A stretch of 64,000 nt of DNA from an uncultured Roseobacter sp. (GCF_947496515.1 NZ_CANMDB010000008.1:124001-188000), one strand, 5' to 3'. Positions 10,994 to 20,334 are shown, counted from the stretch's first letter. Notes: generated by a model from the letters alone, not told the origin. Numbers and translations: made by a program.

Positions 10994-11749
10994 GTGCTGA
11001 CACTGGACTGGATGTTCTTTGCCATTGCGGGCCCGGCGGTGATCTTTGCGGGCGTCTCCAAGGGCGGGTTCGGCTCCGGGGCCGCCTTTGCCGCGGCGGG
11101 CATCCTGGCGCTGGTGGTGGAACCGGGTGTTGCCCTGGGGGTCATGTTGCCGTTGCTGATGCTGATCGATGTCTCCGCCCTGCCCAGCTACTGGGGCAAA
11201 TGGGACAGGCAGGCGGCCTGGCTTCTGGTGCTGGGCGCGCTGCCGGGGGTGGCGTTGGGCGCGGCGCTCTACCGGGTGGCGGAGCCGGATGTCTTTCGGG
11301 TGCTGATCGGCGCGGTCTCGCTGGCTTTCGTGCTCTGGCAGGTGGGTTTTGCCGCGCGGGCCGCGGCCCTGCGCGGTCGGGCGATGCCGCGGTGGGTCGG
11401 TGCGCTGGCCGGGTTGGTTGCCGGTTTTACCAGCTTTGTGAGCCACGCGGGCGGGCCGCCGGCTGCGGTTTACCTCTTGTCGCGCGACATCACCAAAACC
11501 CAGTATCAGGCGACGACCGTCCTTGTCTTTTGGCTGGTGAACATCGCGAAATTCGTGCCTTACGCCTTTCTGGGCATGTTCACCGTGCAGACAGGGCTCG
11601 CCAATCTGGCGCTGGCGCCTTTCGCGGTGTTCGGCACGTGGCTGGGTGTGCGCGCGCACCGGCTGATGCCGGAGGCGTTGTTCTTTGGACTGACCTACGT
11701 GCTCTTGACGGTGACCGGAGCGAAGCTGATCTGGGACGGCCTCACCTGA
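10994..11749 (+). CDS. TSUP (TauE/SafE) family membrane transporter
   Basis: This 251-residue protein has seven to eight hydrophobic helices and the TSUP pattern: an N-terminal AGVSKGGFGSGAAF loop and a second-half SHAGGPPAAVYLL loop. TSUP proteins are linked to export or uptake of sulfite, sulfoacetate and related anions; the substrate here is unknown. The start is a GTG at 10994 after a purine-rich AAGGGCAGGG. It is divergent from mdh with about 160 bases between them. Confidence 0.85.
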   Translation: MLTLDWMFFAIAGPAVIFAGVSKGGFGSGAAFAAAGILALVVEPGVALGVMLPLLMLIDVSALPSYWGKWDRQAAWLLVLGALPGVALGAALYRVAEPDVFRVLIGAVSLAFVLWQVGFAARAAALRGRAMPRWVGALAGLVAGFTSFVSHAGGPPAAVYLLSRDITKTQYQATTVLVFWLVNIAKFVPYAFLGMFTVQTGLANLALAPFAVFGTWLGVRAHRLMPEALFFGLTYVLLTVTGAKLIWDGLT

Positions 11750-11836
11750 TCAAGGCGCGTTCGACGCGCCGCCCCACGGCACAAGGATTGGGTCGATCCG
11801 GATGCGGGAACGCAAACCGGCCACACAGGAATTGTC

Positions 11837-11855
11837 GGTGGGCCAGCGGCCCACC
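11837..11855. terminator. Perfect hairpin between convergent genes
   Basis: GGTGGGCC, loop AGC, GGCCCACC forms a perfect 8-bp stem between the convergent TSUP gene (ending 11749) and the small secreted-protein gene (ending 11864). A second hairpin (GGCGCGT/ACGCGCC, loop TCG) lies at 11754-11770, just after the TSUP stop. Neither has a T-tract, so termination is a guess from position. Confidence 0.4.
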
Positions 11856-11863
11856 TTGGAAAA

Positions 11864-12196
11864 TCAGGCGTCGTTGCCCTTGGCGGGCAGAGCTTCGGCC
11901 AATGTCTCATAGGACTGGCCGGAGGCCACCAGACAGGTCAGACCGTTGGGCGTGGTGACGGTGATGGTCCAGGTGCCTGTCTCATCGGAGGCAAACACCT
12001 CGATAACCGCATTGTTTGCACCCAGGCCCATGGATTGCCGCGATTCGCCGTAGCCTTCTGCCAGCCGGTCGATCACAGCATCCCGTGGCGCACAATTGCG
12101 CGCGTTCTGCGCGGCAGCGTCAGTGGTTGATGCAATATAGAGAGCAGCTGCAGCGCTCAGCGCGCCCAAATGCAGCATCTTGGTAGTGCGTGTCAT
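11864..12196 (-). CDS. Small secreted protein of unknown function
   Basis: From the ATG at 12196 the product has 110 residues, with a signal peptide (MTRTTKMLHLGALSAAAALY ending near DAAAQ) and a short periplasmic domain containing two cysteines. I chose this ATG because AAGG lies upstream; an ATG six codons earlier is possible. The domain is not recognised, although small proteins of this shape are common in roseobacters. It points toward the TSUP gene and shares the upstream gap with mcl2. Confidence 0.62.
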   Translation of the reverse strand: MTRTTKMLHLGALSAAAALYIASTTDAAAQNARNCAPRDAVIDRLAEGYGESRQSMGLGANNAVIEVFASDETGTWTITVTTPNGLTCLVASGQSYETLAEALPAKGNDA

Positions 12197-12529
12197 GCTC
12201 GTGTCTGCCTTCATGTTAAAGGCGGCACCCGCTGTCATCTGGCCCAACCGGCTTTGCCGGTGATGACCGGGCGGCCCCGGTTCAAGTTGTCTGCCGACGA
12301 TATCCTTGCGTTCTGCGTCCCCAGCGGCCCGGCTGGATCAAGTTTCCCTCACGATATTCGACGCCACCACCCTGTGCGTTACGGCTGAAATATTGGTTAA
12401 CACCGCGCGCGACGATAGATCGAATTTGAAATACGCTGCATTGCGGCACGATTGGGCTTGCAGTTTCTTTCAAAAAATGCCCTTTACCACGCAATTTTGT
12501 AACCTTTGTGAGCCGCCGGAGACCCGTTC

Positions 12530-13387
12530 ATGTCCCCCACGCAACGCCCTTTGCGATCTGTCCTCTACATCCCCGCGTCAAGGCCCCGTGCGCTCGACAA
12601 GGCGCGACAACTCCTTGTGGATGCAATCATTTTTGATCTCGAAGATGCTGTGGCTCCGGACGAGAAGGACGCGGGCCGCGAGACACTCAAGGCTGCGTTG
12701 GCAGCTGGTGGCTACGGTCAACGCCTCAAAATTGTGCGTATCAACGGGCTGGACACGCCCTGGGGCGCGGCGGATGCAGCTGCAGCGACGCAGATGGGTG
12801 CGGATGCGGTGCTTTTGCCCAAGGTGGGCAGCCCGGAGGATCTCGACGCACTTGCGCAACACACCGGTGCGCTGCCTCTCTGGGCGATGATGGAGACGGC
12901 GCAGGGGATGCTGAACGCACCCGCCATCGCCGCGCATCCGCTGTGTCAGGGCATGGTCATGGGCACCAATGATCTGGCCAAGGAGATGGGCACGCGGTTC
13001 CGGGCGGACCGGCTGCCCCTGATGGCGGGTCTGGGCGCCTGCCTGCTGGCGGCCAAGGCGGCCGGCATTGCGATTATAGACGGTGTCTATAATGCGTTTC
13101 AGGATACCGAGGGGCTGGCCGTCGAGGCGGAACAGGGCCGGGACATGGGCTTTGATGGCAAGACCCTGATCCACCCCGCGCAGATCGGAGCGGCGCATGC
13201 GGCCTTTTCCCCCGACGCCGGTGAGATCGACCTCGCCGAGCGGCAGATCGCGGCTTATGATGAAGCCGTGGCCGGGGGGCAGGCGGTGGCCGTCGTGGAC
13301 GGGCGGATCGTGGAGAACCTGCACGTGGAGATGGCGCGCGAGACTTTGGCCAAGCAGGCGGCCATCGCGGCGATGAGCGGGGAGTAG
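12530..13387 (+). CDS. mcl2: (3S)-malyl-CoA thioesterase, CitE-like
   Basis: This CitE/HpcH-type TIM-barrel protein of 285 residues matches the Mcl2 group, which hydrolyses (3S)-malyl-CoA to malate and CoA at the end of the ethylmalonyl-CoA pathway. Visible marks are RSVLYIPASRPRALDKA at the start, the metal-binding IFDLEDAV and the later MMETAQGMLNA and HPAQIG segments. It is shorter than the Mcl1 lyase and lacks that protein's N-terminal extension. It leads a tight operon with nnrU, DUF1737 and mch, which supports the pathway assignment over citrate-lyase chemistry. GGAG precedes the ATG at 12530. Confidence 0.85.
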   Translation: MSPTQRPLRSVLYIPASRPRALDKARQLLVDAIIFDLEDAVAPDEKDAGRETLKAALAAGGYGQRLKIVRINGLDTPWGAADAAAATQMGADAVLLPKVGSPEDLDALAQHTGALPLWAMMETAQGMLNAPAIAAHPLCQGMVMGTNDLAKEMGTRFRADRLPLMAGLGACLLAAKAAGIAIIDGVYNAFQDTEGLAVEAEQGRDMGFDGKTLIHPAQIGAAHAAFSPDAGEIDLAERQIAAYDEAVAGGQAVAVVDGRIVENLHVEMARETLAKQAAIAAMSGE

Positions 13388-13391
13388 GGAA

Positions 13392-13949
13392 ATGATCTGG
13401 ATCATTGCGGGGCTGGCGCTGTGGATGGCGGCGCATTTCTTCAAACGGCTGGCACCGGAGCGGCGCGCAGTTCTCGGAGATCCGGGCAAGGGTCTGGCCG
13501 CGGCGGGCATCGCTGCCGGGCTGGTGCTGATGATCATCGGCTACCGGGCGGCGGAGTTCATCCCGCTTTGGCAACCGCCGGGGTTCATGGTGCATGTCAA
13601 CAACACGCTGATGCTGCTGGCGCTCTGGGTGTACGGATCGAGTGCGGCCAAGACCGCCAAGGCCTGGCCCGCTGCCAAGATCCGCCACCCGCAGCTCACC
13701 GGCTTCAAGATCTGGGCCGTGGCGCATTTGCTCGTCAACGGGGATCTGGCGTCAGTGCTGCTCTTTGGCGGGCTGCTTGCCTGGGCCGTGGCGGAAGTCA
13801 TCCTGATCAACCGGGCCGAGCCGGACTGGACCCCGCCGCCCGCGGGGGGTGTCGCCGTTCATGTCCGCCTCGGCGTGATCACGCTGGTGCTCTTTGGTAT
13901 TATCACGGCCGTGCACAACTGGCTCGGTGTCTGGCCATTCCCCGTTTGA
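13392..13949 (+). CDS. NnrU family membrane protein
   Basis: This 185-residue protein has about five membrane helices and the NnrU-like AAHFFKRLAPERR start and TGFKIWAVAHLLVNGD core. NnrU was named from denitrification loci and resembles heme-processing isoprenoid-type membrane proteins, but its biochemical role is unsettled. It starts four bases after mcl2 with a GGGAA ribosome site and lies 14 bases before the DUF1737 gene, so all belong to one transcript with mch. Nothing in this window suggests denitrification. Confidence 0.82.
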   Translation: MIWIIAGLALWMAAHFFKRLAPERRAVLGDPGKGLAAAGIAAGLVLMIIGYRAAEFIPLWQPPGFMVHVNNTLMLLALWVYGSSAAKTAKAWPAAKIRHPQLTGFKIWAVAHLLVNGDLASVLLFGGLLAWAVAEVILINRAEPDWTPPPAGGVAVHVRLGVITLVLFGIITAVHNWLGVWPFPV

Positions 13950-13963
13950 GCCGAGGAAACCCC

Positions 13964-14167
13964 ATGAAACTCTATCGTTTTCTGTCCGAAGAGGACACAT
14001 CCGCCTTTTGCCACAAGGTCACGGAGGCCCTGAACAAGGGATGGGAGCTGCACGGCAGCCCCACGCAGACATGGGACCACGCGGCGGGCGTGATGCGCTG
14101 CGGTCAGGCGGTGACCAAGGAGGCGCCCGGCACCTACAAACCCGATACAAAACTGGGAGAACAGTAA
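13964..14167 (+). CDS. DUF1737 small protein
   Basis: This 67-residue soluble protein fits DUF1737 (MKLYRFLSEEDTSAFCHKV start, then GWELHGSPT). The family is small, single-domain and uncharacterised. A good GAGGAAA ribosome site precedes its ATG. Its TAA overlaps the mch ATG (TAATG), so mch translation is probably coupled to it. Confidence 0.82.
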   Translation: MKLYRFLSEEDTSAFCHKVTEALNKGWELHGSPTQTWDHAAGVMRCGQAVTKEAPGTYKPDTKLGEQ

Positions 14168-15198
14168 TGGCCAAGACCAACCCGGGCCGGTTCTTCGAGG
14201 ACTATACGGTCGGCCAGACGATCGCGCATGCGGTGCCGCGCACGATCAAGATGGGTGAGCGCGCGCTCTACCATATGCTCTATCCCGCACGGCACGCGCT
14301 CTATTCGTCGGATCAGTTCGCGCAAGGGTGTGGCCTGCCGTTCAGCCCCTTGGATGACATGATCGCCTTTCACGTGGTCTTTGGCAAAACGGTGCCGGAT
14401 GTGTCGCTGAACGCCGTCGCCAACCTCGGCTATGCGGAGGGGCGCTGGATCACGCCGGTTTGGCCGGGCGATACGCTGCGCTCTGTCTCGGAGGTGATCG
14501 GGGTCAAGCAGAACTCCAACGGCAAGACAGGGGTGGTCTGGGTACGCACGACCGGGCTCAACCAACATGACGAGACGGTGCTGGAGTATGTCCGCTGGGT
14601 GATGGTGCGCAAGCGCGATCCGGGCGCGCCTGCCCTCGAGACCCATGTGCCTGAGCTGCGCGAGGCAGTCGCGGCAGAGGATCTGGTGATCCCCAGAGGG
14701 CTCGATTTCACGCAGTATGATTTCACGCTGGCGGGCGAGCCGCACCGCTGGGGCGATTACGCGGTGGGTGAGCGGATCGACCATGTGGACGGGGTGACCA
14801 TCGAGGAGGCCGAACACATGATGGCCACGCGGCTGTGGCAGAACACGGCCAAGGTGCATTTCGATACCTCGGCGCGACCGGATGGATCCCGGTTGATCTA
14901 CGGCGGGCATGTGATTTCCATAGCGCGGGCCCTGTCGTTCAACGGGCTGGCCAATGCGCAGATGGTCGTCGGGCTCAACGGTGGTGCCCATGCCAATCCG
15001 TGCCTCGCGGGCGACACGGTGCGCGCATGGTCCGAAGTGCTCGACAAGGCGGAGACTGCGGCACCGGGGATAGGCGCGCTGCGCCTGCGTCTGGTGGCCA
15101 CCAAGGGAGGCGAGCCTTTTGCGCTGCGGGACGCGAATGGCAAATACCTGCCAGAGGTGTTGCTGGATCTGGACTACTGGGCGCTGGTGCCGCTCTGA
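14167..15198 (+). CDS. mch: Mesaconyl-CoA hydratase (beta-methylmalyl-CoA dehydratase)
   Basis: Mch hydrates mesaconyl-C1-CoA to beta-methylmalyl-CoA in the ethylmalonyl-CoA pathway of acetate assimilation. The 343-residue protein consists of two MaoC-like hot-dog halves, beginning MAKTNPGRFFEDYTVGQTIA. The second half carries DYAVGERIDHVDGVTIEEAE and IYGGHVISIARALSFNGL. The ATG at 14167 fits the family start and overlaps the DUF1737 stop. Its operon partner mcl2 acts two steps later, after the Mcl1 lyase, which is not in this window. Confidence 0.92.
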   Translation: MAKTNPGRFFEDYTVGQTIAHAVPRTIKMGERALYHMLYPARHALYSSDQFAQGCGLPFSPLDDMIAFHVVFGKTVPDVSLNAVANLGYAEGRWITPVWPGDTLRSVSEVIGVKQNSNGKTGVVWVRTTGLNQHDETVLEYVRWVMVRKRDPGAPALETHVPELREAVAAEDLVIPRGLDFTQYDFTLAGEPHRWGDYAVGERIDHVDGVTIEEAEHMMATRLWQNTAKVHFDTSARPDGSRLIYGGHVISIARALSFNGLANAQMVVGLNGGAHANPCLAGDTVRAWSEVLDKAETAAPGIGALRLRLVATKGGEPFALRDANGKYLPEVLLDLDYWALVPL

Positions 15199-15378
15199 GC
15201 GGAACGCGCGCGGTCGTGCTGCATGCCTCGCGCGGCCTGCCAGGGCTCTCGCATCAGATATAGGTGGTCCGCCGGGGTGCTAGCCGGACCGCAGCTATCA
15301 CCCAGATATGACAGTTTACCGGGCCGCCCGGACAGACCCACGCAGGCGCCGATCCGGGAGACCGTAGGAGCGCTACGC

Positions 15379-16239
15379 CTACTGGCCGATGCTCGAGATC
15401 AGGTCGGGGTTCGTCACCAGATTGCGCACACCGTGGGCGCTGGTTTCATCAAAGATGTTGTCGGCCAGCCAGGCCTCGACACTGGTGATGGACACTTTCA
15501 TCACCTCGGGTCGCACGCTCCAGGAGACCTGCAGCGGCGATCCGGCCTCGTTGAAGCTGGGTCCGGTGGTTGATCCATCGTATTCAATGGGGGTGCCTGT
15601 ATCGGTCGGGATGTTGACCGCCTGGTGAAATCCTTCGACCTCCTCCACAGCGGTCAGCGTCACGAAGTCGGCGGCGGTGTCGTCATTGACCAGCACAAAC
15701 ACCTGGGTTTCGACGCGCAGCTGCGGGTTCATCAGGTTGTCCGACAGACAGGAACCAAGGGTTGGCCCGGGCGTGATCTTGGCGGTGCTATGGACGTAGT
15801 GCAGCTCAATCGTATCGCCGGGCTCGAGGCTGCCATACGTCCCCTCGCCAATGCTGCGGCCCAGTGGCGCAAGCTCTGCCTCGGTCAACGCGCCGTCGTA
15901 GAGAAACCCGGTACCGGCCCCCTTGCCATCGCCATTACCAGCGTAGGTGGTGAACTCGCCCCCGCGATGCTCGGCACTTTCGTGAAAGTGGATGTTGCAC
16001 AGGTTCATCTGGTTATGAGGGGGAGCCGTGTTGAAGAAGACAGTGTTATTGCCGGTTGCGGTGTCCAGATCCCGCGGAGACTGCGGGCCAAAGCCGGCCC
16101 CCGCGGTGCTCTCCGCCAAGGCCGCACGCTGGGATGCAATGACATCATCGCCGACACTGTGCCCGTCCGCCTGCGCCAAACCGGCACAGAGCGTGATCGC
16201 ACAGCCCAGCGTCGTTGCAGCTCGTTTTGAAACCGTCAT
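15379..16239 (-). CDS. Secreted delta-class carbonic anhydrase-like protein
   Basis: This 286-residue protein has a signal peptide (MTVSKRAATTLGCAITLCAG, cleavage near AQADG) and a cluster of possible metal ligands, NLCNIHFHESAEHRGGEF. A further cysteine, GSCLSDN, lies downstream. That histidine-rich block is what I associate with delta/zeta-class carbonic anhydrases first known from diatoms, which interconvert CO2 and bicarbonate with zinc or cadmium. Family assignment is from memory of the motif. The ATG at 16239 has a GAAGGAG ribosome site. It is convergent with mch and stands alone. CO2 supply would suit the CO2-consuming Ccr step, but that link is only inferred. Confidence 0.62.
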   Translation of the reverse strand: MTVSKRAATTLGCAITLCAGLAQADGHSVGDDVIASQRAALAESTAGAGFGPQSPRDLDTATGNNTVFFNTAPPHNQMNLCNIHFHESAEHRGGEFTTYAGNGDGKGAGTGFLYDGALTEAELAPLGRSIGEGTYGSLEPGDTIELHYVHSTAKITPGPTLGSCLSDNLMNPQLRVETQVFVLVNDDTAADFVTLTAVEEVEGFHQAVNIPTDTGTPIEYDGSTTGPSFNEAGSPLQVSWSVRPEVMKVSITSVEAWLADNIFDETSAHGVRNLVTNPDLISSIGQ

Positions 16240-16529
16240 TCTACGTACTCCTTCGTTTACAAACATCGCGTTCCTATGAACTAGCCCGAGGATCGCCTTT
16301 CGGCCACCGAGATGATCCTCTGCAGTGTTACTACTTAAAATCCCCACGTGGGGCAGGACAACGCCGCACCGAGGGATAGATCCGAGACTTTAATTGGGGG
16401 TAAACCCGGGCCTTTCGCGCAGTCGGTCGTGGCTCCTGTCTTGCCGCTCATTTTACGGCCCGGTCCGTATCGCCATCGGGTCGCTCTTTTCGAGGTGACA
16501 ACCGGTGTTGCCTTGCTAGGCTGCGGCTC

Positions 16530-17192
16530 ATGTTGCGCCTCTTTTTGCCTTTTCTCACCCTCGCCGGGGCCACACCCGCGCTGGCCTGCCAGCTCGCGCT
16601 GGTGCTGGCGGTGGATGTTTCGGGTTCGGTGGATCGGCGAGAGTACGACATCCAGATGCAGGGTCTGGCAGAGGCTTTGCGGGACGGCGCCGTCGTGGAT
16701 GCGCTTGTGGCACAGCAGGCGCAGGTGACCCTCATCCAGTGGACCGGCGCCTCGCGGCAGCGGCAAACGATCCCGTGGCGCGCGATGCACAGTCCGGCGG
16801 ATGTGGCGGCCCTGGCCGATGACGTGGCCAGCGGCGGCAGGGTCTGGCGCAACTACGCGACCGCCATCGGGGAGGCGCTGATCGCGGCGGAGCGCGCGTT
16901 GGAGGAGGTGGCGTTCTGCACACGCAAGGTGATTGACGTCTCGGGCGATGGCATCTCCAACGAAGGGGTCCTGCCCAGCGACCGGCATCCCGCGCTTGCC
17001 GCGCGCGACATCACGGTCAATGCGCTGGCGATCGAGACGGATGACGCGGATCTGACGGGCTGGTTCTTTGAGAATCTGATCCGCGGTGCGGGGGCTTTCG
17101 TTATGACGGCGCGGGGTTTCGAGGACTACCCCACCCAGATCAAACGAAAACTCCGGCGCGAGACCGTGCAACCGCTGAGCCTGCTTCGTTAA
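16530..17192 (+). CDS. DUF1194 protein with von Willebrand factor A domain
   Basis: This 220-residue secreted protein has a signal peptide (LRLFLPFLTLAGATPALA) followed by a VWA fold of the DUF1194 type. The metal-dependent adhesion motif appears as LAVDVSGSVD, and DVSGDGISNEG supplies the later MIDAS aspartate. Such domains bind a divalent metal and mediate protein contacts; no substrate is known. It lies just upstream of the sdh promoter in the same direction. Confidence 0.82.
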   Translation: MLRLFLPFLTLAGATPALACQLALVLAVDVSGSVDRREYDIQMQGLAEALRDGAVVDALVAQQAQVTLIQWTGASRQRQTIPWRAMHSPADVAALADDVASGGRVWRNYATAIGEALIAAERALEEVAFCTRKVIDVSGDGISNEGVLPSDRHPALAARDITVNALAIETDDADLTGWFFENLIRGAGAFVMTARGFEDYPTQIKRKLRRETVQPLSLLR

Positions 17193-17223
17193 TGTGATCA
17201 CAGCAGTCAAAGCAGTGATCACG
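17193..17223 (+). promoter_or_regulatory. Paired TGATCA-type operator upstream of sdhC
   Basis: TGTGATCACA lies at 17193-17202 and the related AGTGATCACG at 17214-17223, centres 21 bp apart. The inner flanks (CAG on both sides) match those at the sucC site (9711-9744). The pair sits 126-156 bases upstream of the sdhC start, a distance similar to that at sucC. The shared architecture supports one regulator for succinyl-CoA synthetase and succinate dehydrogenase. Confidence 0.68.
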
Positions 17224-17348
17224 AAGCACTGAAAATTTACGTTTTTTCGCTAACCCGTGCCAATTAACCGCGGCTGAGAGCGCCTGCGGCACGTGACAAT
17301 GGCGTTATATAGAGTAAAACAAAAGACGGGAACCAAAAGGAAAGCTGT

Positions 17349-17732
17349 ATGGCTGATGTCAACCGGGGTGCGCGCCCCCTGTCGCCGCATCTGAATATCT
17401 ATCGACCGCAACTCACTTCCATGACCTCTATTCTGACGCGGATCACCGGTAATGCGCTGTTGATCTCGTCACTCTTGGTGGTGTGGTGGTTTCTGGCTGC
17501 GGCGACCTCGCCCGAGTACTTTGCGGTTGCCAATGGTGTACTGACCAGCTGGTTCGGCGATCTGGTGATGACCCTGTCGCTCTGGGGGTTGTGGTATCAC
17601 ACGCTCGCCGGCGTGCGGCATCTGATCTGGGATCAGGGCATCGGCCTTGATCTGGAAACCGCCTACAAGCTTGGCTATGCGGTGATCGGCGGCTCCTTCG
17701 TGCTGACCCTGCTCACCATTCTGATCGTGTGA
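17349..17732 (+). CDS. sdhC: Succinate dehydrogenase cytochrome b556 subunit
   Basis: SdhC is one of the two membrane anchors of complex II; it binds heme b and ubiquinone. The 127-residue protein has three helices and the family block RPLSPHLNIYRPQLTSMTSIL near the N-terminus, with a probable heme-ligand histidine in HTLAGVRHLIWD. AAAGGAAA precedes the ATG. It is the first gene of sdhC-D-A-B and lies below the paired operator. Confidence 0.95.
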   Translation: MADVNRGARPLSPHLNIYRPQLTSMTSILTRITGNALLISSLLVVWWFLAAATSPEYFAVANGVLTSWFGDLVMTLSLWGLWYHTLAGVRHLIWDQGIGLDLETAYKLGYAVIGGSFVLTLLTILIV

Positions 17733-17742
17733 GGGAGCTGAC

Positions 17743-18114
17743 ATGCGCTATCTGACAGACCGTAAACGCGCCGTGGGCATGGGCTCCGCCAAATCGGGGA
17801 CCGAGCATCACTGGTCCATGACCGTAAGCTCCGGCGCCCTGCTGGTCCTGATCCCGCTGTTCGTCTTTACCTTCGGGCCCATGCTGGGCGCGTCCTATGA
17901 GGAAGTGACAGCCTACTTCAGCCGTCCTTTCCCAAGTGTGGTGGCAGGGCTGACGATCATCGTTACCTTCAAACACTTCGCAGGCGGCGTGCAGGCCCTG
18001 CTGGAAGACTATGTGCACGGCATGGCGCAAAAAGTCTCCATCGTGGCGATGACCTGCCTGTCCTACGCGGCGATGGCCACGGGCCTCTATGCGGTGGTGC
18101 GGCTGGCCCTCTGA
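17743..18114 (+). CDS. sdhD: Succinate dehydrogenase membrane anchor subunit
   Basis: SdhD is the second complex II membrane anchor. The 123-residue protein has three hydrophobic helices. The N-terminal [19 protein letters not shown] and the [15 protein letters not shown] segment (possible heme/quinone pocket) are typical of alphaproteobacterial SdhD. It begins ten bases after sdhC with a GAGGGAG ribosome site. Confidence 0.93.
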   Translation: MRYLTDRKRAVGMGSAKSGTEHHWSMTVSSGALLVLIPLFVFTFGPMLGASYEEVTAYFSRPFPSVVAGLTIIVTFKHFAGGVQALLEDYVHGMAQKVSIVAMTCLSYAAMATGLYAVVRLAL

Positions 18115-18172
18115 CGACACATTCCGCGCGGGGCAAGCTGCGCGTTTCAAAACAAGACCAGGAGAGAGTTCC

Positions 18173-19978
18173 ATGGCTGAGTATGAATACGAGACACATG
18201 AATATGACGTGGTCGTTGTGGGTGCGGGCGGCGCGGGGCTGCGCGCGACCCTCGGTATGGCAGAGCAGGGGCTGCGGACGGCTTGCGTGACCAAGGTGTT
18301 CCCGACGCGCTCGCACACTGTGGCCGCACAGGGCGGGATCGCCGCGTCGCTGTCGAACATGGGCCCCGATCACTGGCAGTGGCATATGTATGACACCGTA
18401 AAGGGATCTGACTGGCTGGGCGATACGGACGCGATGGAATACCTCGCCCGCGAAGCACCCAAGGCGGTCTATGAGCTGGAGCATTACGGCGTGCCGTTTT
18501 CGCGCACCGAAGAGGGCAAGATCTACCAGCGTCCCTTTGGCGGTCACACCACCGAATTCGGCGAAGGTCCCGCGGTGCAGCGGACCTGTGCTGCCGCTGA
18601 CCGGACGGGTCACGCGATCCTGCACACGCTCTATGGTCAGAGCCTCAAGAACAACGCGGAATTCTACATCGAGTATTTCGCCATCGATCTCATCATGTCC
18701 GAGGATGGCGTCTGTCAGGGCGTGCTCTGCTGGAAGCTCGACGACGGCACGCTGCATCTGTTTTCGTCCAAGATGGTGGTGCTGGCGACAGGCGGCTACG
18801 GGCGCGCCTATTTCTCTGCCACCTCCGCGCATACCTGCACCGGCGACGGCGGCGGGATGACGGCGCGGGCTGGGCTGCCGCTGCAGGACATGGAGTTCGT
18901 GCAGTTCCATCCCACAGGCATCTACGGCGCGGGTTGCCTGATCACCGAAGGGGCGCGCGGCGAGGGCGGGTATCTGACCAATGCGGAGGGCGAGCGTTTC
19001 ATGGAGCGCTACGCACCGCAGTACAAGGATCTCGCCCCGCGCGACTACGTATCCCGCTGCATGACGATGGAGATCCGCGAGGGCCGTGGTGTCGGCAAGA
19101 ACGGTGATCACATCCACCTAAACCTCAACCACCTGCCGCCCGAGACGCTGAAACTGCGCCTGCCGGGTATATCGGAAAGCGCGCGCATCTTTGCGGGTGT
19201 GAACCTCAACAAGGAACCCATTCCGGTGCTGCCGACGGTACACTATAATATGGGCGGTATTCCGACGAACTACTGGGGTGAAGTGCTGGCACCCACCGCC
19301 GATGACCCGGACCGCGTATCTCCCGGCCTGATGGCGGTGGGCGAGGCGGGCTGTGCCTCCGTTCACGGGGCGAACCGCCTGGGCTCCAACTCTCTGATTG
19401 ACCTGGTGGTCTTTGGCCGGGCCGCGGCCATCCGAGCGGGCAAGATCGTGGACCCGGACGCACCGGTCCCCAGCCCCAATATGGCCTCGGTGGAGGCAGC
19501 ACTCGACCGGTTTGACAACACGCGCTATGCCAAGGGCCACATGCCCACGGCGGAGCTGCGGTTGGAGATGCAGCAATGCATGCAGAAAGATGCCGCGGTC
19601 TTCCGCGCCAATGACACGCTGGCCGAGGGCAAGACCTCCATGGAGGAAGTGGCGGACAAATGGTCCGACGTGGCGGTCACCGACCGCAGCCTGATCTGGA
19701 ACTCCGACCTGATGGAGACGCTGGAGCTTGCCAACCTGATCCCCAACGCGGTGGCCACCATCACCGGTGCCGAGGCGCGCAAGGAAAGCCGCGGCGCGCA
19801 CGCGCATGAGGATTTCCCCGAGCGGGACGACGAGAACTGGCGCAAGCACTCGCTCATCTGGTTCAAGGGCAACAAGGCGTCGCTGGGCTACCGCGGTGTG
19901 CATGAACAACCGCTTACCAGCCACAACGACGGCGGGATCGATCCCAAAAAGATCGCCCCCAAGCAGCGGACTTTCTGA
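18173..19978 (+). CDS. sdhA: Succinate dehydrogenase flavoprotein subunit
   Basis: SdhA oxidises succinate to fumarate with covalently bound FAD. The 601-residue protein has the FAD dinucleotide motif [12 protein letters not shown], the flavinylation histidine region [14 protein letters not shown], the active-site [15 protein letters not shown] block and the [10 protein letters not shown] motif. I start it at the ATG at 18173, preceded by GGAGAGAG, rather than at the upstream in-frame start that overlaps sdhD. Its stop overlaps the start of a small lipoprotein gene (TGATG). Confidence 0.98.
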   Translation: MAEYEYETHEYDVVVVGAGGAGLRATLGMAEQGLRTACVTKVFPTRSHTVAAQGGIAASLSNMGPDHWQWHMYDTVKGSDWLGDTDAMEYLAREAPKAVYELEHYGVPFSRTEEGKIYQRPFGGHTTEFGEGPAVQRTCAAADRTGHAILHTLYGQSLKNNAEFYIEYFAIDLIMSEDGVCQGVLCWKLDDGTLHLFSSKMVVLATGGYGRAYFSATSAHTCTGDGGGMTARAGLPLQDMEFVQFHPTGIYGAGCLITEGARGEGGYLTNAEGERFMERYAPQYKDLAPRDYVSRCMTMEIREGRGVGKNGDHIHLNLNHLPPETLKLRLPGISESARIFAGVNLNKEPIPVLPTVHYNMGGIPTNYWGEVLAPTADDPDRVSPGLMAVGEAGCASVHGANRLGSNSLIDLVVFGRAAAIRAGKIVDPDAPVPSPNMASVEAALDRFDNTRYAKGHMPTAELRLEMQQCMQKDAAVFRANDTLAEGKTSMEEVADKWSDVAVTDRSLIWNSDLMETLELANLIPNAVATITGAEARKESRGAHAHEDFPERDDENWRKHSLIWFKGNKASLGYRGVHEQPLTSHNDGGIDPKKIAPKQRTF

Positions 19979-20313
19979 TGCTGCGTTCGGCAATGATCCT
20001 CGGCGGGGCCGTGATGCTGTCCGCCTGTGTGGAGGTGCAGCAGGCCACCGACCGCGCCGGGCGGGATGCGGCCAAGACCGTGCTGCCCGAGGCGCTGGCC
20101 ATCCACTTCCCGCAGGTGCCCAAGGCGCTTTTCACGCCCTTCACCAACTGCGTCGTGGACAATGCAAATGCCTCCGAAGTGCAGACGCTGGCCGCAGATG
20201 CCATCACCGGTGTGGACGAGACCACGGCGGACACGATCCGCACGGTGCTCGCGCGCCCTGCCACCCAACAATGCCTGACGGCTGCTGCGCCATCCGCGCT
20301 CGGCGCCCTTTGA
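19978..20313 (+). CDS. Small lipoprotein between sdhA and sdhB
   Basis: This 111-residue product has a lipoprotein signal (SAMILGGAVMLSAC) and a short soluble domain with two further cysteines. Its ATG overlaps the sdhA stop (TGATG), and it ends 21 bases before sdhB, so it is made from the sdh transcript. I do not know the family. Position suggests a role tied to complex II or simply an inserted envelope gene. Confidence 0.75.
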   Translation: MLRSAMILGGAVMLSACVEVQQATDRAGRDAAKTVLPEALAIHFPQVPKALFTPFTNCVVDNANASEVQTLAADAITGVDETTADTIRTVLARPATQQCLTAAAPSALGAL

Positions 20314-20334
20314 TATGACAGGAGACCAATAGCC

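Noticed and set aside
15199-15378. Stem around GGTCCG/CGGACC after mch as a terminator
   Set aside because: The stem is short, lacks a T-tract and overlaps other possible pairings, so it was not listed.
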